Notes: a model not told the origin generated them from the letters alone. 14,825 bases of DNA from JANNFX01 sp031380225 (GCA_031380225.1 JANNFX010000236.1:1-14825), one strand, 5' to 3'; counted from the first letter of the stretch, positions 1 through 7,439 are shown. Program-made: numbers and translations.

Positions 1-2482
1 CGTCAATTGGGACCCGAAAGTCCAAACCGCGATTTCTGATCTTGAAGTCGTGCTGACGGAAAAGCGCGGGTCGTTTGCATGGGCCTGCGGTGATGCTGAA
101 AAGCCGTTCGATGCGGCAGCTCTGGCTAAGGTCTTAGATAAAGACCCGAACGGGCATCTTTATTATTTTCGCTATCCGTTGGCGCAAAAAGTTGCGGGAT
201 ACGACAAGGATCACATCGTCGTCGCCACCACGCGGCCGGAGACGATGCTCGGTGACAGCGGCGTTGCCGTGAACCCCAAAGACGCTCGCTATGCGGCGCT
301 GGTTGCGACTGGCGCGAAAGTCAAACTGCCGCTCGTTGGCCGCGAGATTCCGATTGTCGCCGATGACTATTCCGATCCTGAAAAGGGCACGGGTGCTGTC
401 AAGATCACGCCCGCCCATGACTTCAACGACTTCGAGGTCGGCAAGCGCTGCAGTTTGCGCTTCATAAATATTTTTGATGCGTTTGGTCGGACGCTAACCG
501 GTGGCTTCATAGACTCGAGCTATTCCGTCCAGGGAACGCTTGCTCCTTGGACGGGTCCATACGACGAGGTCCCGGAAGATCTTCAGGGAGTGGATAGGTT
601 TGAAGCTCGTAAACTGGTTGTTTCGAAGTTGGCGGCATTAAACCTCCTCGAAAAAATCGAGCCAACGACGCAAATGGTGCCGCATGGCGACCGCTCAGGC
701 GTGCCGATCGAGCCATGGCTGACCGATCAGTGGTACGTCAACGCCGAAGTCATGGCGAAGCCGGCCATCAAAGCCATCGAAGATGGCTCGACGCAATTTG
801 TGCCGAAGAATTGGGAAAAAACCTACTTCGAGTGGATGAACAACATCCAGCCGTGGTGCATCTCGCGCCAGCTGTGGTGGGGCCATCAGATTCCGGCGTG
901 GTATGGTCCCGATGGACAGCACTTTGTTGCATCTGAACTGAGTGAAGCGTTGCAAATCGCTCGTGAACACTACTCGAACCTATCGAAGAACGCGCCGAAA
1001 GGCAGCGCTGATCGGGCAAAAGGCGAAAGCTACGCAAATCTTGATTTGAGTGAGCTCACCCGCGACGAAGACGTGCTCGACACCTGGTTCTCGTCGGCCT
1101 TGTGGGCATTCTCGACGCTCGGCTGGCCCGACAAAACGCCCGAACTCAAGCGCTTCTATCCGACGTCCGTGCTCGTCACCGGCTTTGACATCATCTTCTT
1201 CTGGGTCGCCCGCATGATGATGATGGGCCTGCATTTCATGAAGGAAGTGCCGTTCAAGGATATCTACATCCACGCCCTGGTCCGCGACGACAAGGGCCAG
1301 AAGATGTCGAAATCAAAGGGCAACGTGCTTGACCCGCTCGATATCATTGACGGCATCGACCTTGAAACGCTGGTCGCTAAGCGCACCACCGGCCTTATGA
1401 AGCCGGAAGACGCCAAGCGCATCGACAAGGATACGCGCCGCGAATTTCCGAACGGCATTAATGGCTACGGCACCGATGCTTTGCGGTTCACACTTGCTCG
1501 CATGGCCGCCCAAGGCCGCGACATTAAACTGTCGATGCCGGTCATTGAAGGCAACCGCAACTTCGCGACCAAACTATGGAATGCGTCGCGCTTTGCCGAA
1601 ATGAACGAGTGCGTGCGCCAGCGCAACTTTAACCCGAAGAAAGTCAAGCACACCGTCAACCGCTGGATTGCCGGCGAAACCGAACGCGCGGCCAAAGCCG
1701 TCACGCTCGGCCTTGAAGGCTATAAATTCAACGAAGCGTCGGGCGCCATTTACGAATTCGTCTGGGGCGTATTCTGCGATTGGTACGTCGAACTCATCAA
1801 GCCGATCCTGGCTGGCGATGACGAGGAGGCGAAAGCCGAGACGCGTGCCACCGTCGCTTGGGTTCTCGATCAGATCCAGAAACTGCTGCCCCCGTTCATG
1901 CCTTTCATCACCGAAGAGCTGTGGGCCCACATGGTTGAACACGGTGAAGCGCGCCGCAATCTGCTGTGCCTCTCCGAATGGCCAACCCTCGACGGTCTTT
2001 TGAACGACAAAGCCGATGCCGAAATCGCCTGGGTGATCCGGCTCGTCTCCGAAGTTCGCTCGGTCCGTCAGGAAATGAACGTCCCTGCCGGTGCAAAGGT
2101 GCCGCTCGCCGTCTCAGGCGCTAATGACATCACGCGCGCCTGGCTTAACAATCACGAAGATACGCTGAAGCGCTTAGCGCGCGCCGAAAGCATCACCATC
2201 GCAAAGTCGCCACCGAAGCAATCGGCGTTGATGGTGGTCGGCGAGGCGACGATTGCGCTGCCGCTTGAAGGCATCATCGATATGGATGCTGAACGCAAAC
2301 GCCTCGAAAAAGAAATCGCCAAGTCTGAGAGCGACAAGGCCAAGGCTGAGGCGTGGTTGTCGAACGAAGCCAACGTTGCAAAATCGCCGGAAGATGTTGT
2401 CACCCTCAATCGCGAGCGCGTGACCGGCGGGGCTGAACGAATCAAGCGGCTCAAGGCTGCAGTGAAGCAGATCGAAGCATAA
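1..2482 (+). CDS. valS: Valine--tRNA ligase (ValS), 5'-truncated by the window edge
   Basis: Class I aminoacyl-tRNA synthetase that charges tRNA-Val in the cytoplasm and hydrolyses mischarged Thr-tRNA. The reading frame is open from base 2, where VNWDPK and TAISDLEV match the ValS core, so the ATG at 50 is internal. About 826 residues are visible; the N-terminal part with the HIGH motif lies outside. In order: the CP1 editing domain (TTRPETMLGD near base 220, GTGAVKITPAHDFNDFEVG near 390), the WCISRQLWWGHQIPAWYG stretch near 855, the KMSKS loop at 1301-1315, the anticodon-binding helical domain, and the C-terminal coiled coil (about 2275-2482, DMDAERKRLEKEIAKSES) typical of ValS. Bases about 450-670 and 920-1050, both in or near the editing region, look less GC-rich and use rarer codons (ATA, AGG). 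The stop TAA is followed by a palindromic repeat that may act as terminator. Confidence 0.97.
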   Translation, partial: VNWDPKVQTAISDLEVVLTEKRGSFAWACGDAEKPFDAAALAKVLDKDPNGHLYYFRYPLAQKVAGYDKDHIVVATTRPETMLGDSGVAVNPKDARYAALVATGAKVKLPLVGREIPIVADDYSDPEKGTGAVKITPAHDFNDFEVGKRCSLRFINIFDAFGRTLTGGFIDSSYSVQGTLAPWTGPYDEVPEDLQGVDRFEARKLVVSKLAALNLLEKIEPTTQMVPHGDRSGVPIEPWLTDQWYVNAEVMAKPAIKAIEDGSTQFVPKNWEKTYFEWMNNIQPWCISRQLWWGHQIPAWYGPDGQHFVASELSEALQIAREHYSNLSKNAPKGSADRAKGESYANLDLSELTRDEDVLDTWFSSALWAFSTLGWPDKTPELKRFYPTSVLVTGFDIIFFWVARMMMMGLHFMKEVPFKDIYIHALVRDDKGQKMSKSKGNVLDPLDIIDGIDLETLVAKRTTGLMKPEDAKRIDKDTRREFPNGINGYGTDALRFTLARMAAQGRDIKLSMPVIEGNRNFATKLWNASRFAEMNECVRQRNFNPKKVKHTVNRWIAGETERAAKAVTLGLEGYKFNEASGAIYEFVWGVFCDWYVELIKPILAGDDEEAKAETRATVAWVLDQIQKLLPPFMPFITEELWAHMVEHGEARRNLLCLSEWPTLDGLLNDKADAEIAWVIRLVSEVRSVRQEMNVPAGAKVPLAVSGANDITRAWLNNHEDTLKRLARAESITIAKSPPKQSALMVVGEATIALPLEGIIDMDAERKRLEKEIAKSESDKAKAEAWLSNEANVAKSPEDVVTLNRERVTGGAERIKRLKAAVKQIEA

Positions 2483-2544
2483 TTATTGTTGTGCCTCTGA
2501 AACTGATCGCAGCGCTCAAAATTTCATCCTCCTCGCCGCTGGCG

Positions 2545-2634
2545 TGTAGGCCGGAGTGAGTGTCTTCGCGAAGTCCGGCAACGCTTGGTGATGCACAATG
2601 CCGGACTTCGCCAAGGGGCTCACTCCGGCCTACA
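2545..2634. repeat. Nested palindromic repeat (REP/BIME-like), family 1
   Basis: Outer arms at 2545-2560 and 2619-2634 are a perfect 16-bp inverted repeat (left arm TGTAGGCCGGAGTGAG). Inside it, 2568-2580 and 2599-2611 form a perfect 13-bp inverted repeat (left arm GCGAAGTCCGGCA). The element fills the space between the convergent valS and DUF6456 genes and could form a branched hairpin in either transcript, so a bidirectional terminator or mRNA-stabilising role is plausible. No T-tract follows either arm. The whole 2483-2672 gap holds nothing else I can support. Confidence 0.8.
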
Positions 2635-2672
2635 GAAATGGTTCACGGAATCCGCGCCGCTCGCGCGCCCCA

Positions 2673-3461
2673 TCACCCATCGCCGCCATTGATCACCGGG
2701 CGGTAACCGGGTGCGCCCCAATGCTGGATCGGCGCGGGTTTGCGTGGCCCAACTGATGACGCGCCGTTGCTGATCAATCCGTAGTGGCGCGCTAAGCGGG
2801 TCAGCGCCATGTCCAATACAATCCGCGCGCTGCGTTGCGGCCAACCTGCATGCTGCTCGATTTTTTCGAGCCCTTTCAGATGACAGCAGACGTCAATCAG
2901 CAGCGAGGATAGTTCCGGGCCGGCATCGGCCAACGCATGTCTGACACGCTCAGCGGCGGCGGCGACATTGTCGCGAACATCGCTTGGGGTCGCATAAGCG
3001 GCAGTGCCCGACATAGGCTCCGACCAATTGGTCGTCACGCGCGGCGACATGCCGGCAAACCAGAAATCGGCCCGCAATCGTTCCGCCGCGGCGAGTTGTG
3101 CTGCGCTGATCAAGGGCTGACCGGTTTTATCGCGCCGGCGCGCCAACCATCCAACCGGGCACTCGCACGGATTGAATGACGGCTTAGCGGTACGCTCGGT
3201 ACGCGGCTTTTCGGGACCGAGGTACGGTGCGGCACGGCTCAAGACACGCCGCAAATGCGCGCGGCCCTTGGCGGTGATGCTGGCGCCGGTGCCGGTACCC
3301 ATGATCCACCCAGCGACTACGGCCTCGCGTAATACCGCTTCTGGCGCGGTATTGACTGCCGCCATCCCGCCCGCCGCATCTTTGCGCGCCAAGCGCCTCA
3401 GCAAGTGAATGAGTTCATCATGTCCAGCCGCGCCAGACGAGGTCAAATCAGACGATGTCAT
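2673..3461 (-). CDS. DUF6456 domain protein, conserved alphaproteobacterial, function unknown
   Basis: Protein of 262 residues. The N-terminal third (residues 15-80) looks helical with a winged-helix feel (EAVLREAVVAGWI, ITAKGRAHLRRVL). The hallmark of DUF6456 follows at residues 99-118: NPCECPVGWLARRRDKTG and then QPLISAAQ. The C-terminal half (residues 160-240) is helix-rich. No catalytic motif, signal peptide or membrane segment is visible. Start ATG at 3461 has AGGA about nine bases upstream and lies only 8 bp after the stop of the DnaA-domain-like gene, so the two are very probably one operon with that gene first. From memory, this gene order recurs in Alphaproteobacteria, which suggests the two proteins act in one process, perhaps transcriptional or replication control. 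That is inference. The family call is fairly sure; the role is not known. Confidence 0.85.
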   Translation of the reverse strand: MTSSDLTSSGAAGHDELIHLLRRLARKDAAGGMAAVNTAPEAVLREAVVAGWIMGTGTGASITAKGRAHLRRVLSRAAPYLGPEKPRTERTAKPSFNPCECPVGWLARRRDKTGQPLISAAQLAAAERLRADFWFAGMSPRVTTNWSEPMSGTAAYATPSDVRDNVAAAAERVRHALADAGPELSSLLIDVCCHLKGLEKIEQHAGWPQRSARIVLDMALTRLARHYGLISNGASSVGPRKPAPIQHWGAPGYRPVINGGDG

Positions 3462-3469
3462 GGCGAGTC

Positions 3470-3874
3470 CTACTTCGCTGAGGCGCGGATGAAGCCGGTG
3501 CGCGTGACCAGTTCACGAACGATCCATTCGAGCAGGTCCAAGACCCGGTCGTAGACGGGATCATCGCGGCGGTCTTCAACCAGCGCGCAGGCGTGAGCGA
3601 CCGTGGTGCGGTCGCGCTCAAAGATGCAACCGACGTCGGTTAAGTTGATGCCGCACGAGATGTGCGTCACGTACATCGCGACTTGACGCGCTTGGGCGGC
3701 TTGCTTGCGGCCGCGTGTCGGGAAGCAGATATCGTTTTGCGCCACGCCAAATACTTGCGCGACGGCGGTTTCGACTGAGCCGCGGATTTTGCGCCGGAAT
3801 TTCGGCTCGACGAACGTATCTGCGAGTGCGGATGCAAGCGCTCGCTCTGCGGATCTTGTGAGTTGAACGGCCAT
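3470..3874 (-). CDS. Small protein with a DnaA domain IV-like helix-turn-helix
   Basis: Protein of 134 residues if it starts at ATG 3874, preferred because GGGGG lies just upstream; an in-frame TTG at 3898 would add eight residues. Residues about 60-100 resemble the C-terminal DNA-binding domain of DnaA: ARQVAMYVTH corresponds to the RQIAMYL helix, NLTDVGCIFERDRTTVAHAC to the signature helix-turn-helix whose GRDHTTV-type loop contacts the DnaA box. The AAA+ ATPase domains of DnaA are absent, so this is not the initiator itself but a stand-alone DNA-binding relative. Residues 101-134 form one more helical segment. It leads an operon with the DUF6456 gene 8 bp downstream. Its upstream region contains two copies of a TTATCCCCG-type motif in inverted orientation, which it might bind. 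A transcription factor role is likely; targets are unknown. Confidence 0.85.
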   Translation of the reverse strand: MAVQLTRSAERALASALADTFVEPKFRRKIRGSVETAVAQVFGVAQNDICFPTRGRKQAAQARQVAMYVTHISCGINLTDVGCIFERDRTTVAHACALVEDRRDDPVYDRVLDLLEWIVRELVTRTGFIRASAK

Positions 3875-3986
3875 GTTTCCCCCATTTTGGGATTTCAAGT
3901 CACGCTTTCCGGCAGCTCACAAGTGGTCGTAACAAAGTTAATTTCGTCATTCGCTGCCGGCCTTTGAAACCTAGGTGCGTGGCAGA

Positions 3987-4130
3987 CCGCGGGGATAACT
4001 TTTTTCAAAAATGTTTTTGGTGGGCACATTTTGAGCGGCCGTGCATAAACCGTTCCGGCGCATCAAGAACGATTCCGGCTTCTGAAATAAACCTTTCCAG
4101 CATCACCACGCGGCGCACTTATCCCCGCGG
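3987..4130. promoter_or_regulatory. Divergent regulatory region with a 12-bp inverted repeat resembling half a DnaA box
   Basis: The roughly 300 bp between the DnaA-like gene (starting at 3874, -) and the small gene at 4178 (+) contain a perfect 12-bp inverted repeat: CCGCGGGGATAA at 3987-3998 and TTATCCCCGCGG at 4119-4130, centres 132 bp apart. Each arm includes TTATCC, the first six bases of the DnaA box TTATCCACA, but the last three differ. The left arm is followed by a T/A-rich run (about 3999-4018). The arms could be operators for the neighbouring DnaA-domain-like protein; a role as origin boxes is less likely. I found no convincing -35/-10 pair. Confidence 0.35.
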
Positions 4131-4177
4131 CTTACGGCGCGCGCACCCTTCCGGCTCCACCCATTTTGGAGGCGCCG

Positions 4178-4423
4178 ATGGCCAGACAACGTTACTGCCG
4201 CAACAGGGATTTACCGCGATTGATCGGCTTGTGGCCGAAAGACCTTAACGATACCAGCCGCGACGCGCGCCAGCGTCTGATCGGCAAACTTGAGGCACAG
4301 CTGCGCGCTGAACGCGGCCGCGGGATTGCTGGTCATTGGACGTATGATTTGGCGCGCCATGCGCAATTGCTGGCCGCTTATCGTGAAGAGTGCCGCATCC
4401 TGCAGGAGCTTCTGAGAGCGTAG
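4178..4423 (+). CDS. Small conserved-looking protein of unknown function (81 aa)
   Basis: Start ATG at 4178 has a strong ribosome binding site (GGAGG at 4168-4172, five bases away); an upstream in-frame TTG at 4166 is inside that site and is rejected. The 81-residue product is basic and helical: RNRDLPRLIGLWPKDL near the N-terminus, an Arg/Leu-rich centre (ARQRLIGKLEAQLRAERGRG), then GHWTYDLARHAQLLAAYREE. There is no signal peptide, membrane segment or cysteine-based metal site. The charged helices would suit a small DNA- or RNA-binding or adaptor protein, but I recognise no named family. It is divergent from the DnaA-like gene and convergent with mucR, from which it is separated by 27 bp. 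The good ribosome binding site and clean frame support a real gene. Confidence 0.7.
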   Translation: MARQRYCRNRDLPRLIGLWPKDLNDTSRDARQRLIGKLEAQLRAERGRGIAGHWTYDLARHAQLLAAYREECRILQELLRA

Positions 4424-4451
4424 CGAACGCTCGTTGCCGGCGGTGTTCGCT
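4422..4451. terminator. Possible bidirectional terminator hairpin between convergent genes
   Basis: AGCGAAC at 4422-4428 and GTTCGCT at 4445-4451 form a 7-bp perfect inverted repeat spanning the two stop codons of the 81-aa gene and mucR, with a GC-rich 16-base loop. Placement between convergent genes fits a shared terminator, but there is no clear T-tract on either side. Confidence 0.35.
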
Positions 4452-4867
4452 TATTCACCTTCGCGGCGTGTACCAAGCCCCATCTTCTTGGCAAGCTCGG
4501 AGCGCGCGCGCGCATAGTTCGGCGCCACCATGGGATAGTCAGGCGGTAAATCCCACTTGGCGCGATAATCTTCCGGCGACAGGTTGTAATGCGTGCGCAG
4601 GTGGCGCTTCAGCGATTTGAACTTTTTGCCGTCTTCAAGGCATATGATGAAATCCGGCATCACAGACTTTTTTACTGGAACCTTCGGTTTCAGCTCTTCG
4701 CGCGGCGGCAAGGCTGTAGGATCGCCAGAGGTGCGGTTCAAGGCAGCGAAGGTTTCGTTGATCAACTGCGGAACGTCGGCCGACGAAATCGTATTGTTGC
4801 TGACGAATGCTGCGACGATCTTCGCGGTCAGCGCCATCATGTCGGATTTTTCAGTTGTTTCTTCCAT
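4451..4867 (-). CDS. mucR: MucR/Ros-family zinc-finger transcriptional regulator
   Basis: Protein of 138 residues from ATG 4867 (GGAG seven bases upstream); an upstream TTG at 4915 lacks support. Residues 8-45 are the helical N-terminal region (MALTAKIVAAFVSNN, DVPQLINETFAAL), which in MucR proteins mediates higher-order oligomerisation. Residues 73-132 are the Ros/MucR DNA-binding domain: CLEDGKKFKSLKRHLRTHYN, then LSPEDYRAKWDLPPDYPMVA and PNYARARSELAKKMGLG. The presumed zinc ligands are Cys76, Asp79, His89 and His93, so the second cysteine of classical Ros is replaced by aspartate, a substitution known in this family. MucR proteins act as H-NS-like global regulators at AT-rich DNA and usually control their own gene. 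The 70 bp at 4921-4990 upstream are only 20/70 G or C, a likely autoregulatory target shared with the divergent oligopeptidase B gene. Confidence 0.93.
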   Translation of the reverse strand: MEETTEKSDMMALTAKIVAAFVSNNTISSADVPQLINETFAALNRTSGDPTALPPREELKPKVPVKKSVMPDFIICLEDGKKFKSLKRHLRTHYNLSPEDYRAKWDLPPDYPMVAPNYARARSELAKKMGLGTRREGE

Positions 4868-5163
4868 GGTCAGGCTCCGTTGGCATTCTCGCGGACGCGA
4901 CTGTAATACGTGCAAACCGCCCTATTGGAGCAGATATATTGCCTATTACTTCTGATATTTCAGGAATTATTCGATATTTTCATAAGAAATAGTGCTCCTC
5001 GCAGTTGTTTTTCTGCAACTGAGGGGTGGGAGCCCAAAATGTCTGAGCAAAAGCCGCTTGTTCATCAGTATAGTGTTAGGAAATATTTCCTCTGAAGCGC
5101 GATTGACTTCCCGGCATGAAAACCGGCACTCAGGGAGGTGATCATCATCCTGGAGCTGCTCGC
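4868..5163. promoter_or_regulatory. AT-rich divergent control region between mucR and the oligopeptidase B gene
   Basis: Positions 4921-4990 contain 20 G/C out of 70, far below the flanking genes, with several TATATT/GATATTT steps of the kind MucR proteins favour. Further on, 4997-5026 can fold into a hairpin (CAGTTG 5002-5007 with CAACTG 5016-5021, an eight-base T-rich loop, extended by CCTC against GGGG with one wobble). A perfect 14-bp palindrome AGGAAATATTTCCT lies at 5078-5091, just after a TATAGT -10-like hexamer (5069-5074), the usual place for an operator. The -35 match is poor. A short frame (5039-5095, MSEQKPLVHQYSVRKYFL) with GGGAG ahead of its ATG could be a leader peptide but may be chance. 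Confidence 0.45.
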
Positions 5164-7281
5164 GTGACCAATCCCGGCCTGCCAAACCCACCCATTGCTT
5201 CCAAAAAGCCAGCAACAGTCGAGCATCATGGCATTCGCCTGACCGACAATTACGCTTGGCTGCGCGATGATAACTGGCAAGACGTGATGCGCGACCCGTC
5301 CAAGCTCACGCCGGAGATCCGGGCCTATTTGGAGGCCGAAAACGCCCACACCGCCGCTGTGCTGGCCGATACCGAGCCGCTGCAAGCTGAACTGTTCGCC
5401 GAGATGAAGGCGCGGCTCAAACAGGACGACGTCACCGTGCCGGTGCCAGACGGTCCGTTTGAATACTATTCGGCGTTTGTGAAAGGTGGTCAGTATCTGC
5501 GCCAGTTACGCCGCCCGCGGGGTGCGGAACCGGGCACGGAAACGCTGCTGCTCGACGGCAATATCGAAGCCGAAGGCAAGCCGTTTTGGGACCTCGGCGG
5601 CTCGTCACACAGCCCCGATCATTCGTTGTTTGCCTACGCGACCGACGAAAAGGGCTCCGAACTCTACACGCTCCGCGTTCGCGAAATCGCGACCGGCAAA
5701 GATCTGGCCGATAGCATTCCCAACACCCGCGGAGATATGGTGTGGTCGAGTGATAGCCGCGTAGTGTTCTATGTCCGTCTCGACGAAAACCATCGCCCAC
5801 TCGCCGTTTGGCGTCACGCGATCGGCACTCCATACGAAACCGATGTTCTGGTGTTCGAGGAAAAGGATACTGGCTACTACGTCAGCCTCGGCAAAACCCA
5901 GTCGGCTAAATTCGTGCTGATCAATTCGCACGACCATCAGAGCAGCGAGATTTATTACATTGATGCGGAAGCGCCAACGTCGCCGCTGTCGCTGGTTTCG
6001 AAGCGCCGCGACGGCCACGAATATTCGGTCGAGCACAATGGCGACCGGTTTATCATCACAACAAACTCAGGTGACGCCGAAGATTTCCGCATTGTCGAAA
6101 CACCAGTCACGAAGCCCGGCGAAGAAAATTGGCGCGACCTTGTTCCGCACAAGCTTGGGCGGCTGATCATCGAAGCCACCGCCTACAAATCACATCTTGT
6201 CCGCCTGGAACGCGAAGATAGTCTGCCGCGCATATCTATTCGCGAGTTCGCCAGCGGCGAAGAACATGCGATCAAGTTTGACGAAGAGGCCTACGGACTT
6301 GGCATGTTTTCGGGCGATGAGTTCGACACGACGACGCTGCGCTTCAGCTATTCATCAATGACGACGCCGGCCGAAACTTATGACTACGACATGGCTTCGC
6401 GCACTCGCGTGCTTCGCAAGCGCCAGGACGTGCCGTCAGGTCATGATCCGAAGGACTACGTCACCCGGCGGCTCTTTGCGCCTGCCGCCGATGGCGAATT
6501 GGTGCCGGTGTCGTTGCTCTATCACAAGGACACGCCGCTCGACGGCACAGCGCCTGTGTTCCTCTACGGCTACGGCGCATATGGCATCTCGATCCCGGCC
6601 TCCTTCGCAACCGGGCGCTTGTCACTGGTCGATCGCGGCATGATCTTCGCCATAGCTCACATCCGCGGCGGCAAGGATAAGGGCTATCGCTGGTATACAA
6701 CCGGAAAGCTTGACCTGAAAACCAACACGTTCACCGATTTTATCGCAGTTGCCGAACATCTTATTGCTAAAGGCTTCACCCAGAAAAAGCGCATCGTTGC
6801 CAACGGCGGCTCGGCTGGCGGTATGCTGATGGGCGCGATTGCCAACATGGCGCCGGATCTGTTTCTCGGCATCATCGCCGACGTGCCGTTCGTCGATGTC
6901 TTGAATACGATGCTGGACAAGGACCTGCCGCTGACGCCGCCCGAATGGCCGGAGTGGGGCAACCCAATCGAAAGCGCACGCGATTTTGAAACCATTCGCG
7001 GCTACTCACCCTATGACAACATTGTCGCCAAAGACTATCCGCATATCTTTGCGTTCGGCGGCTTGACCGATCCGCGCGTCACCTATTGGGAGCCTGCCAA
7101 GTGGGTGGCAAAGTTGCGAGACGCCGCGACGAGTTCAAACTTGCTGCTACTCAAGATCAATATGGAAGCCGGTCATGGCGGCGCATCGGGCCGTTTCAAT
7201 GCGCTGAAAGAAGTCGCCGTCGACTATGCGTTTGCGTTGAAAATTTGTGGCAAGGCTGGGGACAGCAGCAACCCAGCGTAG
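5164..7281 (+). CDS. ptrB: Oligopeptidase B (prolyl oligopeptidase family S9A)
   Basis: Serine peptidase that cleaves short peptides after Arg or Lys; cytosolic here, since no signal peptide is visible. From GTG 5164 the product has 705 residues, the usual size. The N-terminal beta-propeller (about residues 60-400) starts after the conserved HGIRLTDNYAWLRDD and limits access to small substrates. The C-terminal alpha/beta hydrolase has YGYGAYG, AHIRGG and the catalytic triad: Ser550 in GGSAGGMLMG, Asp636 in GGLTDPRVTYWEPAKW (typical of oligopeptidase B rather than prolyl oligopeptidase) and His671 in MEAGHGGASGRF. Start choice: GGAG at 5152-5155 precedes GTG 5164 by eight bases; ATG 5116 would add 16 unconserved residues and has no ribosome binding site, and a perfect GGAGGTGATC (5134-5143) lies between the two starts. 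Single gene, convergent with the gyrB-side cassette. Confidence 0.93.
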   Translation: MTNPGLPNPPIASKKPATVEHHGIRLTDNYAWLRDDNWQDVMRDPSKLTPEIRAYLEAENAHTAAVLADTEPLQAELFAEMKARLKQDDVTVPVPDGPFEYYSAFVKGGQYLRQLRRPRGAEPGTETLLLDGNIEAEGKPFWDLGGSSHSPDHSLFAYATDEKGSELYTLRVREIATGKDLADSIPNTRGDMVWSSDSRVVFYVRLDENHRPLAVWRHAIGTPYETDVLVFEEKDTGYYVSLGKTQSAKFVLINSHDHQSSEIYYIDAEAPTSPLSLVSKRRDGHEYSVEHNGDRFIITTNSGDAEDFRIVETPVTKPGEENWRDLVPHKLGRLIIEATAYKSHLVRLEREDSLPRISIREFASGEEHAIKFDEEAYGLGMFSGDEFDTTTLRFSYSSMTTPAETYDYDMASRTRVLRKRQDVPSGHDPKDYVTRRLFAPAADGELVPVSLLYHKDTPLDGTAPVFLYGYGAYGISIPASFATGRLSLVDRGMIFAIAHIRGGKDKGYRWYTTGKLDLKTNTFTDFIAVAEHLIAKGFTQKKRIVANGGSAGGMLMGAIANMAPDLFLGIIADVPFVDVLNTMLDKDLPLTPPEWPEWGNPIESARDFETIRGYSPYDNIVAKDYPHIFAFGGLTDPRVTYWEPAKWVAKLRDAATSSNLLLLKINMEAGHGGASGRFNALKEVAVDYAFALKICGKAGDSSNPA

Positions 7282-7306
7282 TTGTGAATTTGCTCAAACT
7301 CAAGCG

Positions 7307-7409
7307 CCGTAGGTTGGGTTAGGCGCGTTTGAGCGCCGTAACCCAACAAGATCTCGCTCCGCGGCCCGAAAGTGTTGGGTTACGGCCTCCGGCCTAACCC
7401 AACCTACGG
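7307..7409. repeat. Nested palindromic repeat, family 2
   Basis: Perfect 18-bp outer inverted repeat: 7307-7324 (CCGTAGGTTGGGTTAGGC) and 7392-7409. Perfect 14-bp inner inverted repeat: 7335-7348 (GCCGTAACCCAACA) and 7373-7386. The same hairpin-within-hairpin design occurs at 2545-2634 with unrelated sequence. It lies between the convergent oligopeptidase B and gyrB-tail cassette genes and could terminate both. A shorter relative is at 13324-13353. Confidence 0.85.
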
Positions 7410-7439
7410 TCTACGGTCCTACGGTCCCGCGCGACCCGG

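Noticed and set aside
50..52. ATG at 50 as the valS start
   Set aside because: The frame is open to base 2 and the upstream residues (VNWDPK, TAISDLEV) are conserved ValS sequence, so the gene starts outside the window.
3987..4130. Chromosomal origin of replication
   Set aside because: Only two TTATCC-containing sites occur and neither is a full DnaA box; no cluster of boxes or clear unwinding element is present.
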